Source: Nitrososphaerota archaeon (GTDB lineage Archaea; Thermoproteota; Nitrososphaeria; Nitrososphaerales; Gagatemarchaeaceae). From it: DNA of 7,915 bases. The DNA lies in assembly GCA_005877365.1 (NCBI GenBank), contig VBPP01000132.1, forward strand, positions 1 to 7,915, given 5' to 3'. Positions 1 through 5,491 of the stretch are shown here, piece after piece. The notes beneath the pieces are model-generated. The model did not search any database. It was given only the letters and a program-made list of their open reading frames with translations, and was not told the origin of the DNA. Numbering within the stretch: the first letter of the stretch is position 1; every line of letters begins with the position of its first letter. The translations under genes and the position numbers were made by a program.

Positions 1-300
1 CCTCTTTGCGTACTCTATGAAGTCCGCGTGCGGATAGAGAGGGGTGATCTCAAGTTTGAGGCTATGGCCAGCCTCCCTTTGGAGGGTCAGCTTTGAAATT
101 GCCTCATCCAGTGCCTGATGCGAGTCGAAATCTAATAGCGCTACCAGCTCCTGCTTTCCGGCCACCTTGTAGAGCCCCTTGACCCTCTCCCGCGGAATCA
201 CCTTCGGGGCTTCCTTGGATTCACGCGTCCAAGCTTCGAAGGCTTGCTTTTGACTCATCGTCTCAGATAGCCCCAGTTTGAACCAGACTAGAAACAGCAC
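1..300 (-). CDS. Muconolactone delta-isomerase-like small protein (3' end cut by window edge)
   Basis: This minus-strand frame is open from a GTG at 300 to the window edge, about 100 residues. It resembles the muconolactone isomerase family, a small ferredoxin-like alpha/beta fold. The N-terminal strand reads VLFLVWFKLG, and later come the segments GLYKVAGKQE, ALLDFDSHQALDEAI and LKLEITPLYPHADF, which match the family's 'W-R-V-G ... V-F-D-V-x-S ... D-I-x-V-x-P-L-x-x-H' pattern. Family members are about 90-100 residues long, so only a few C-terminal residues are probably missing. GTG 300 is preferred because the family starts with a strand at this point and GGTGG lies five bases upstream. GTG 309 would suit a leaderless mRNA better, and ATG 258 would delete the first strand. 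A box A element lies at 335-341. The true substrate is unknown: no other catechol-pathway gene is visible, and many family members are uncharacterised. Confidence 0.6.
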   Translation of the reverse strand, partial: MLFLVWFKLGLSETMSQKQAFEAWTRESKEAPKVIPRERVKGLYKVAGKQELVALLDFDSHQALDEAISKLTLQREAGHSLKLEITPLYPHADFIEYAKR

Positions 301-334
301 AAAAGCCACCTACCCATTGGGTCCAGCTCTGAAG

Positions 335-341
335 ATATATA
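335..341 (-). promoter_or_regulatory. Box A (TATA) for the isomerase-like gene
   Basis: On the minus strand this reads TAGTATATATC, a clear archaeal TATA-type element centred near 338. Transcription would start about 25 bases downstream, around 311-314, leaving only 2-14 bases before the GTG codons at 309 and 300. This suggests the gene has its own promoter and is not only read through from the MaoC gene upstream. Confidence 0.45.
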
Positions 342-365
342 CTAATTTGACGACTCTCAGAACGA

Positions 366-403
366 TTCGCGAGCTCGCCGAAGGGAGCCTATCTGCGCTT
401 CGG
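366..403 (-). terminator. Overlapping inverted repeats at the 3' end of the MaoC gene (possible terminator or operator)
   Basis: Two alternative dyads overlap here. Positions 369-378 are a perfect 10-base palindrome (GCGAGCTCGC) inside a near-palindrome spanning 366-382. CCGAAG at 378-383 pairs with CTTCGG at 398-403 across a 14-base loop that contains the MaoC stop codon. They could end MaoC transcription or, lying about 30 bases upstream of the next box A, act as a regulator site. No U-tract follows, so the call is weak. Confidence 0.25.
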
Positions 404-871
404 ACCCTTATCTCTCTTGTAGACCATGACTGTTCTCTTGAATTCTATCACGGTGGCAGAGTCCTGCTTGTAGCCCCTCGTCTTGACGGTAATAATGCCG
501 ACGTCGGGATTTGATCTTGACTCTCGTTTACTGAGGACCTCACTTTCTGCGTAAAGGGTGTCTCCAACGAACAGGGGGTTTGGGAGTCTCACCTCTTCCC
601 AACCCAAGTTCGCGAAAGCGTTTTGACTTACGTCCCTAACACTCATCCCTGTTACAATTGAGAGAGTGAGCGCACTGTTAACGAGGGGACGACCGAATTC
701 GGTCTTGCTCGAATAGTCGTTGTTGAAGTGGAGCGGGTTGGTGTTCATTGTGAGCAGGGTGAACCACACGTTGTCAGCCTCTATTACGGTCCTCCCAGGT
801 GAATGCCTGTACAAATCTCCGACTTCAAAATCTTCGTAGAACCTCCCTTCCCAGCCAAGTCTTTCGGTCAT
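389..871 (-). CDS. MaoC-like (R)-specific enoyl-CoA hydratase, mesaconyl-CoA hydratase-like
   Basis: This is a 160-residue single hot-dog domain of the MaoC family, the normal length for one-domain members. These enzymes add water to or remove it from trans-enoyl-CoA esters in the cytoplasm. The N-terminus FYEDFEVGDLYRHSPGRTV is the usual opening strand and turn. The segment EADNVWFTLLTMNTNPLHFN (31-50) carries the hydratase signature, with His48 kept and Asn43 at the place of the Asp of the classical G-D-x-N-P-L-H motif. FGRPLVNSALTLSIVTG (59-75) is the following helix, and PNPLFVGDTLYAESEVL (97-113) the typical second half. From memory, the EADN...TMN...PLH wording is typical of hydratases that sit beside CitE-type lyases and act on mesaconyl-CoA or similar branched C4-C5 acyl-CoAs; the exact substrate is inference. 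The ATG at 871 follows a box A at 902-909, giving a leader of about nine bases. The gene is transcribed divergently from the luciferase-like gene at 994. Confidence 0.85.
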   Translation of the reverse strand: MTERLGWEGRFYEDFEVGDLYRHSPGRTVIEADNVWFTLLTMNTNPLHFNNDYSSKTEFGRPLVNSALTLSIVTGMSVRDVSQNAFANLGWEEVRLPNPLFVGDTLYAESEVLSKRESRSNPDVGIITVKTRGYKQDSATVIEFKRTVMVYKRDKGPKRR

Positions 872-901
872 GTTTCGACTGATACCTTGGTCCGAACCGA
901 C

Positions 902-909
902 TAAATATT
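902..909 (-). promoter_or_regulatory. Box A for the MaoC gene
   Basis: The minus strand reads GAATATTTAG, centred about 34 bases before the ATG at 871. This predicts a start site near 879-881 and a very short leader. For the opposite gene (start 994) only a weak A/T element, TTGAAATAGG at 951-960, is visible, so the plus-strand promoter is uncertain. Confidence 0.4.
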
Positions 910-993
910 CTTGCTGTCTGCAATCCTTTCAGAGCCCTTGCTCTGGCAAGTTGAAATAGGATTCCAGCCGCTGACCTTAATCGGGACTGTGGG

Positions 994-2022
994 GTGAAGG
1001 AAGGGAACAAAACGAAGTTCGGACTCTTCGCACTATTCCAGGCCCTGCCGAAAGAGTCTGCTCCTGAAAAGTTAGACGAGCTCCTGGCCCAGGTTAGGGC
1101 GGCTAAGAGGTACGGTCTCGACTCAATTCTAGTCGGCCAACACTATCTCTCTACCCCATACCAGATGCTGCAGCCCATGCCGCTTCTCGGAAGGATAGCG
1201 ACCGAAGCAGAAGGCATGAGAATCGGCACCGGGATCACCCTGCTCCCTCTTCTGAACCCCGTCGCTGTTGCGGAGGAAGCTGCGACGATGGATGTCATCT
1301 GTAGGGGAAGATTCATTCTTGGAGTGGGCCTGGGCTACCGAGAGGTCGAGGACAGTGCGTTTGGGGTCAAGAGGGAGGAGAAGGCGCGGAAGCTGGGAGA
1401 GGCGCTAGAAGTCATAAAGTTGCTCTGGGAAGGGAAGGAAATCGATTTCAGAGGGAAGTCCTTTCAGTTAAGAAACGCCAGGATAGGGGTCAGGCCGGTT
1501 CAAAATCCAAGACCTCCTATCTGGATAGCGGGCAATGACGACAGGGCGGTCGTTCGCGCGGCCCGTCTTGGGGATGCGTGGCTGGTCAATCCCCACGCAT
1601 CCTTGACCACCTTGATCAAACAAGTTAGAAAGTATGAGCATTCTCTCATGGATGCAGGAAAGCCGTTTCCCTCCGAATTTCCTATCATCCGAGAAGCATA
1701 CGTCGCCCGAGATGACGACGGGGCGTTCGGCGAAGTTCGTCCCTATCTAGAAGCCAAATACAAGACCTACACGGCCTGGGGGCAGGAGAGCGCCTTCCCG
1801 GAAGAAGACCCCCTTACAAGGCCCCTCAGCGAGCTCGCGGTGGACAGATTCGTTATTGGAAGCCCCTCAAAATGTGTCGAAGACCTCTCGAGATTTGTCG
1901 AGAAGTTGGGTGTCAATCACATCATCCTAAGAATGTCTTGGCCAGGAATGAAGCACACTTCGGTTGTGGAGAGCATGAGAATATTTTCTGAAAGAGTCCT
2001 GCCTTATTTTCGGGGCCGATGA
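994..2022 (+). CDS. Luciferase-like (LLM class) flavin/F420-dependent oxidoreductase
   Basis: This 342-residue protein is a TIM-barrel member of the bacterial-luciferase-like monooxygenase/F420 oxidoreductase family (usual length 320-360). Seen in order: an initial strand KFGLFALFQ (8-16); GLDSILVGQHY (41-51) with the family's active-site-region His50; MRIGTGITLLPLLNPVAVAEEAATMD (75-100); GRFILGVGLGYRE (105-117), the cofactor phosphate loop region; PPIWIAGNDDRAVVRAARLGDAWL (174-197), a late barrel strand; and a C-terminal DRFVIGSPSKCVEDL plus NHIILRMSWPGM, as in alkane/alkanesulfonate monooxygenase-like and F420 members. The reaction cannot be assigned: members use FMNH2 plus O2, or F420. The GTG start is followed directly by the first strand, and no better upstream start exists. 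Its next neighbour downstream, the dioxygenase-TusA gene, has its own box A. A sulfonate substrate is possible given that neighbour but not shown. Confidence 0.85.
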   Translation: MKEGNKTKFGLFALFQALPKESAPEKLDELLAQVRAAKRYGLDSILVGQHYLSTPYQMLQPMPLLGRIATEAEGMRIGTGITLLPLLNPVAVAEEAATMDVICRGRFILGVGLGYREVEDSAFGVKREEKARKLGEALEVIKLLWEGKEIDFRGKSFQLRNARIGVRPVQNPRPPIWIAGNDDRAVVRAARLGDAWLVNPHASLTTLIKQVRKYEHSLMDAGKPFPSEFPIIREAYVARDDDGAFGEVRPYLEAKYKTYTAWGQESAFPEEDPLTRPLSELAVDRFVIGSPSKCVEDLSRFVEKLGVNHIILRMSWPGMKHTSVVESMRIFSERVLPYFRGR

Positions 2023-2064
2023 AACCCGTCTGCGGTCGATTCGGCAAGAGTTCTACCGAAAGAG

Positions 2065-2077
2065 GGTGCGGGGCACC
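2065..2077. repeat. Perfect inverted repeat abutting the box A of the dioxygenase-TusA gene
   Basis: GGTGC at 2065-2069 and GCACC at 2073-2077 are exact inverted copies around a GGG spacer. The repeat occupies the place of the archaeal BRE, directly 5' of the TTAAAATA at 2078-2085. A bound protein here would block TFB/TBP, so an operator is plausible. It could instead be a hairpin ending the upstream transcript. Another, weaker dyad, TTCGG/CCGAA, lies at 2040-2060. Confidence 0.4.
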
Positions 2078-2085
2078 TTAAAATA
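2078..2085 (+). promoter_or_regulatory. Box A for the dioxygenase-TusA gene
   Basis: TTAAAATA is centred about 28 bases before the TTG at 2110, predicting a transcript that begins within a few bases of that codon. This supports the TTG as the real start of a leaderless mRNA. An ATG at 2085 is out of frame. Confidence 0.5.
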
Positions 2086-2109
2086 TGAGGGAGGGGGAGA
2101 ATTACGGCG

Positions 2110-2979
2110 TTGTATTCCCGGGAATTGGAGACTCTCTATCAGGAACTCAGAGAGATCATAAGGACCGAAAGAGGGGACAGCACTAGAGCGATTGCGAAGA
2201 CTCGTCCTCTACTGAAGGAAGTCATCGACAGGAGGCTAATTCAAGAGAAGTTCCTGAGACCGATTGGGTCGCGACCCGCCGCCTACCTGGTCTACAGACC
2301 GCCGGATCGTTCTTTCTCGGTTGTCTCGATGGTGTGGGGAGGTGGTCAGAAGTTTCCGATTCACGACCATCTGTCATGGGGTCTGATAGGAGTGTACCAG
2401 AACAGAATAACCGAGGAGCGGTTCAAGAGGGTCGACGAAGGGGAAAAAGCAGGATATGCGGAGATTCAGCAGACGGGTGAAAGTGAATTTGAAGAAGGAA
2501 AGATACTCGAAGAAGGGCTAGTCTTCGACGAGCTTCGGCGAGAAGATATTCATAGGATACTGAATCCAACGACACGTCCCTCGGTGAGCATCCACATCCT
2601 GGCCTCAGACCTGGGCATGAAGGAGAGGCATCAATATAACCCCGAGCAGAGGTCGGTGAAGCGGTTTGTTTCAGGATACGATGACCCTGAGGGGCGGCTT
2701 CACGGGAGGATCATAGCTGGGACCGCCGAGCATCTGATAAACGAAGAACCTCGCGCGATTCTTGATGTGAGGGGTCTGGTCTGTCCTGACCCAGCTCACA
2801 AGACGGGACATGAATTGGAAGAGATGGGGAGCAGCGAGGTCCTCGAAGTCCTGACGGATTCCGAAGACTCTGCGTACGACGAGATTCCGGCTGTCTGCAG
2901 GTCTTCCGGGGCCGAATTTGTGGCGCTCGAGCTGCCGGAGGGCTATTGGAGGATAAGAACTCGCAAGTTATCCTCTTGA
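2110..2979 (+). CDS. Cupin thiol dioxygenase (cysteine/3-mercaptopropionate type) fused to a TusA-like sulfur-carrier domain
   Basis: This 289-residue two-domain protein begins at a TTG. Residues 1-190 match the cysteine dioxygenase/3-mercaptopropionate dioxygenase cupin, which uses Fe(II) and O2 to turn a thiol into a sulfinate. WGGGQKFPIHDHLSWGLIGV (76-95) supplies His85 and His87, and EDIHRILNPTTRPSVSIHIL (145-164) supplies His148, the expected 3-His iron site. The domain ends in FVSGYDD like bacterial members. The Ser-x-His-x-Tyr triad is only partly kept: Ser160 and His162 are present, but Leu164 takes the Tyr place. Residues about 216-286 form a full TusA domain: ILDVRGLVCPDP (217-228) with the sulfur-carrying Cys225, then DEIPAVCRSSGAEF (257-270) and the closing strand WRIRTRK. 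Stand-alone TusA is about 75-80 residues, so this is not a fragment. No frame break separates the domains. The thiol substrate is unknown; TusA may deliver a persulfide or accept the product. It may be co-transcribed with the CoA-transferase that follows. Confidence 0.85.
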   Translation: MYSRELETLYQELREIIRTERGDSTRAIAKTRPLLKEVIDRRLIQEKFLRPIGSRPAAYLVYRPPDRSFSVVSMVWGGGQKFPIHDHLSWGLIGVYQNRITEERFKRVDEGEKAGYAEIQQTGESEFEEGKILEEGLVFDELRREDIHRILNPTTRPSVSIHILASDLGMKERHQYNPEQRSVKRFVSGYDDPEGRLHGRIIAGTAEHLINEEPRAILDVRGLVCPDPAHKTGHELEEMGSSEVLEVLTDSEDSAYDEIPAVCRSSGAEFVALELPEGYWRIRTRKLSS

Positions 2980-3050
2980 AACCGAATCGATTCCGGAGAA
3001 GTGACCCTCATTTTCTCGCGTGATTGCCCGGATCGCTCGAATTGAGTAAG

Positions 3051-4232
3051 ATGATTCTTCCGCTGGAAGGGGTGAAGGTAGTCGCCGTTGAACAGAGCGT
3101 GAGCGGTCCTATGTGCACGGCACTGCTCTCAGATTTTGGAGCTGAAGTGATAAAGATCGAGAGGCCACGCGTCGGCGATGTAGCCAGAGAGTGGGATACC
3201 GCGGCGCGGGGTCTGAGCTCGGCCTTCGTGGGGCTTAACCGCAACAAGAAGAGCCTTACTCTTGACATAAAATCTGAGAAGGGCATCGAAATTCTCAAAC
3301 AGTTGATGAAGTCGGCGGATGTATTCGTCCATAATCTTACGCCCGAAGCGGTCTCCAGGCTCGGACTGGAATATGAATCCGTGAAGGAACTTAATCCTCG
3401 CATGGTGTATTGCGGAATCACGGGATACGGAAAGGATGGTCCGTACAGCCGCGCAAAAGCCTACGACCTGCTCGTTCAGGGAGAAGCAGCCCTGATCACG
3501 CTGACAGGATATCCTGATAAGCCCGCAAAGATCGCCATCTCCATCTGCGATATCGCTGCGGGAATGTATGCGAGTCAAGCCATACTCTTGGCGTTGATGT
3601 ACCGCGAAAAAACCGGCGAGGGTCAGGAGATAGACATCTCCATGTTCGAGGCTGTGATTTCATGGTACATTTACTTCCAGTACTACGCGTGGTATAGGGG
3701 TGAAACGCCTCCGAGGGCGGGCATGAGGCACCATATCTTCTGTCCTTACGGTCCCTTCCTGGCCGCGGATGAGAGGTACGTCAACATCGCCGTTCTTAGT
3801 AATGACGAGTGGAGGAGGGTCGCTGGCGAGGTCTTCAAGAGAGACGACCTTCTTCACGACCCAAGGTTCGAGACAAACGAAAAAAGGGTTCAGAACAGAC
3901 GTGACCTAGAATCAGTGGTCGAGCGCATCATATCTGAGAAGGACCACGACTACTGGATTCGGGAGCTACAAAAAGCCGGGATAGCATGTGGCAGACTGAA
4001 CAGCCTTACCGAAGTCTTCGAGCATCCTCAGAGCGTTTACCGAAAGATTGTGACGGAGATTGACAGCCCCGTTGGAAAGCTAAAGTTCCTATCTAGCCCG
4101 ATGAGGCTTTCCAAGACACACGCGAAGGCTGAGTCCATCCCGGCGCTTGGAGCCCACACGGACGAAATTCTAGCGGGTATGGGGTACTCGAAGAGGTCTA
4201 TAGGAGAGTTGAGATCAAAGGGTGTAATTTAG
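3051..4232 (+). CDS. CaiB/BaiF family III CoA-transferase
   Basis: This 393-residue enzyme has the normal family length. Family III transferases move CoA between carboxylic acids through an aspartyl-CoA thioester, in the cytoplasm. The N-terminus ILPLEGVKVVAVEQSVSGPM and DFGAEVIKIERPRVGD are the standard opening; LNRNKKSLTLDIKSEKG, PRMVYCGITGYGKDGPYSRA and YDLLVQGEAAL follow. ICDIAAGMYASQAILLAL contains the catalytic Asp at residue 167, in line with Asp169 of formyl-CoA transferase, and TGEGQEIDISMFEA comes next. The C-terminus LGAHTDEILAGMGYS...LRSKGVI is also typical. ATG 3051 is chosen because family members start just before the P-L-x-G-V-x-V motif; in-frame TTG codons at 3042 and 3024 are alternatives. 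No box A is visible in the 71 bases after the preceding gene, so read-through from the dioxygenase-TusA gene is likely. The acid is not identifiable; mesaconate or citramalate would suit the MaoC and CitE-type neighbours. Confidence 0.88.
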   Translation: MILPLEGVKVVAVEQSVSGPMCTALLSDFGAEVIKIERPRVGDVAREWDTAARGLSSAFVGLNRNKKSLTLDIKSEKGIEILKQLMKSADVFVHNLTPEAVSRLGLEYESVKELNPRMVYCGITGYGKDGPYSRAKAYDLLVQGEAALITLTGYPDKPAKIAISICDIAAGMYASQAILLALMYREKTGEGQEIDISMFEAVISWYIYFQYYAWYRGETPPRAGMRHHIFCPYGPFLAADERYVNIAVLSNDEWRRVAGEVFKRDDLLHDPRFETNEKRVQNRRDLESVVERIISEKDHDYWIRELQKAGIACGRLNSLTEVFEHPQSVYRKIVTEIDSPVGKLKFLSSPMRLSKTHAKAESIPALGAHTDEILAGMGYSKRSIGELRSKGVI

Positions 4233-4267
4233 CGGAAGCGTCAACGCCGCCTCCGCATATGAGCGGA
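4232..4267. terminator. Three-part inverted repeat between convergent genes, likely bidirectional terminator
   Basis: GCGGA (4232-4236), TCCGC (4252-4256) and GCGGA (4263-4267) follow one another, so the middle copy can pair with either flank. Pairing with the right copy leaves a six-base loop. Pairing with the left copy can also include GCG/CGC at 4238-4240 and 4245-4247 around a TCAA loop. The element lies between the stop codons of two convergent genes, where a transcription end is expected. No T-run is present. Confidence 0.35.
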
Positions 4268-4294
4268 ACCGTCATTGCGTAAGCCAAAGGATAA

Positions 4295-5299
4295 TCACGA
4301 GGCTGCCTTTATGGCGTCGATGCAGACTTCTTTGACCGAGTCTTTTCCTCTCTTCTTGCCGACGGTTGATGTGGGGAACATTATCGGTGTACCGACTCCC
4401 GCCTTCCGATATTCCTCGAGTCTCTTGGGACACTCTTCCGGTTCCCCGGCTATTCCCAACGTCCTCGTCATCTTCTCGGTGACCATGTCGTAAGACTCTT
4501 CCTTCCTACCATCAACCCAAGCCGCTCTGATCATTTCAGCCTCCTTGGCGAACCCGCTCTCGCTCATCAGTCGATTGTATCTGGGGAAAAAACCACAGTA
4601 GAATGCCACCAGTCGCTTCATCCCCTCAATGGCGGCTTCCGAGTCCTCTGAAACGCAGGTCGGGATCAACGCCGCCAGCTCTACTTCGGACGCTTTGCGT
4701 CCCGATTTTTTGGCCGAGGACCTCAAGATCTCCGCCGACTCACGGGCTCTGCTCACCGTATGCCACACGGTAATCGTTCCATCAGCAAACTTACCACCGA
4801 ACTCTATCATCTTCGGGAAAACGGCCGCGACGTACATGGGGATTCTCTTCCGAAGCGGTTCAAACCAGTAGTCGAAGTCTATCTGAGGAAATATCTTCCC
4901 CCTGTGAGAAATCTTGGAGCTATGAAGCAGACCTCGAACTACCTCCAGTGTTTCCCGCATGCGTCCGATGGGCTTTTCAAAGACCAAACCATGCTCTGGC
5001 TCAACCTGTGCTTGATGACTAGTTCCCAATCCCAATATGAAACGGCCCTTGGAAATCGAATCGACGGTGGCCGCCCCTAGCGCTATCGTGGGTGCACTCC
5101 GTACGAAGATGCTTACTATGCTAGTTCCCAGTCGTATCCTCTTCGTGGAGAGAGCACACGCGGTCAAAATTGCAAATGCATCTCCGCCGTGCCCTTCAGC
5201 CATCCATGCTGAATGGAACCCCCTCCGCTCGGCCAACTTGGTGCATCCTACCACATCATTTGCCGTCATTCCTCCCCAGTAGCTGATACCAACTTTCAT
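4295..5299 (-). CDS. Luciferase-like F420-dependent oxidoreductase, methylenetetrahydromethanopterin reductase-like subgroup
   Basis: This 334-residue TIM-barrel flavin/F420 oxidoreductase is clearly different from the one at 994-2022. MKVGISYWGGMTANDVVGCTKLAERRGF leads the protein. AWMAEGHGGDAFAILTACA (31-49) is the Mer-like variant of the second strand; IRLGTSIVSIFVRSAPTIALGAATVD (55-80) matches the region of the F420 proteins that holds the cis-peptide bulge; and GRFILGLGTSHQAQVE (85-100) is the phosphate-binding loop. The subgroup includes F420-dependent Mer and many unassigned archaeal and actinobacterial enzymes, so calling it Mer itself is not justified. ATG 5299 is chosen over GTG 5323: the box A at 5325-5331 would leave GTG 5323 upstream of any transcript, while ATG 5299 falls 29 bases from its centre, fitting a leaderless mRNA. 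GGGTGG at 5306-5311 looks like a ribosome site but would then not be transcribed. It converges on the CoA-transferase and diverges from the permease. Confidence 0.85.
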   Translation of the reverse strand: MKVGISYWGGMTANDVVGCTKLAERRGFHSAWMAEGHGGDAFAILTACALSTKRIRLGTSIVSIFVRSAPTIALGAATVDSISKGRFILGLGTSHQAQVEPEHGLVFEKPIGRMRETLEVVRGLLHSSKISHRGKIFPQIDFDYWFEPLRKRIPMYVAAVFPKMIEFGGKFADGTITVWHTVSRARESAEILRSSAKKSGRKASEVELAALIPTCVSEDSEAAIEGMKRLVAFYCGFFPRYNRLMSESGFAKEAEMIRAAWVDGRKEESYDMVTEKMTRTLGIAGEPEECPKRLEEYRKAGVGTPIMFPTSTVGKKRGKDSVKEVCIDAIKAAS

Positions 5300-5324
5300 C
5301 TGTGTCCACCCTCGCTCTGACACG

Positions 5325-5331
5325 TTTTATA
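5325..5331 (-). promoter_or_regulatory. Box A for the second luciferase-like gene
   Basis: The minus strand reads TATAAAA within GAATATAAAACG, the best TATA match in the window. Its centre is 29 bases before ATG 5299, so the mRNA should begin within a few bases of that codon. This decides the start in favour of 5299. Confidence 0.55.
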
Positions 5332-5368
5332 TTCTGTGTGCTACGAAGAGTTCTGAGACAGTGGAGAC

Positions 5369-5375
5369 TTTATTA
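5369..5375 (+). promoter_or_regulatory. Possible box A and leader for the permease gene
   Basis: TTTATTA at 5369-5375 is the only clear A/T-rich plus-strand element in the 168 bases between the divergent genes. It would start transcription near 5399 and give a leader of roughly 90 bases before the TTG at 5492, unlike the leaderless genes around it. I see no recognisable riboswitch in that leader. The element may be fortuitous. Confidence 0.3.
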
Positions 5376-5491
5376 GAGTTCGGAAAAATCCTCGATCTCC
5401 TGTGACAAGACGTGACTTTTCCTCAGAAAGTAGCTACCGGAGACGAAACCCTCTCCCTAGCCATTTGGCGTTGATTGGGTAAGGGCAACCA

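Noticed and set aside
278..514. 78-residue plus-strand open frame
   Set aside because: It overlaps the isomerase promoter and the MaoC 3' end on the other strand, has no family-like motifs, and the minus-strand genes explain the region better.
3008..3578. Two long minus-strand open frames inside the CoA-transferase gene
   Set aside because: They are antisense to a strongly motif-supported enzyme and show no recognisable domains; such frames are common opposite GC-balanced genes.
4295..5323. Naming the second luciferase-like gene mer (methylenetetrahydromethanopterin reductase)
   Set aside because: The Mer-like features are shared by many F420-dependent proteins of unknown substrate, and no methanopterin pathway gene is nearby.
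2046..5354. The 9-mer AAGAGTTCT occurs upstream of both the dioxygenase-TusA gene (2046-2054) and the permease gene (5346-5354)
   Set aside because: A shared sulfur-regulon site was considered, but the distance to the box A differs between the two copies, flanks do not match, and one shared 9-mer is not unlikely by chance.
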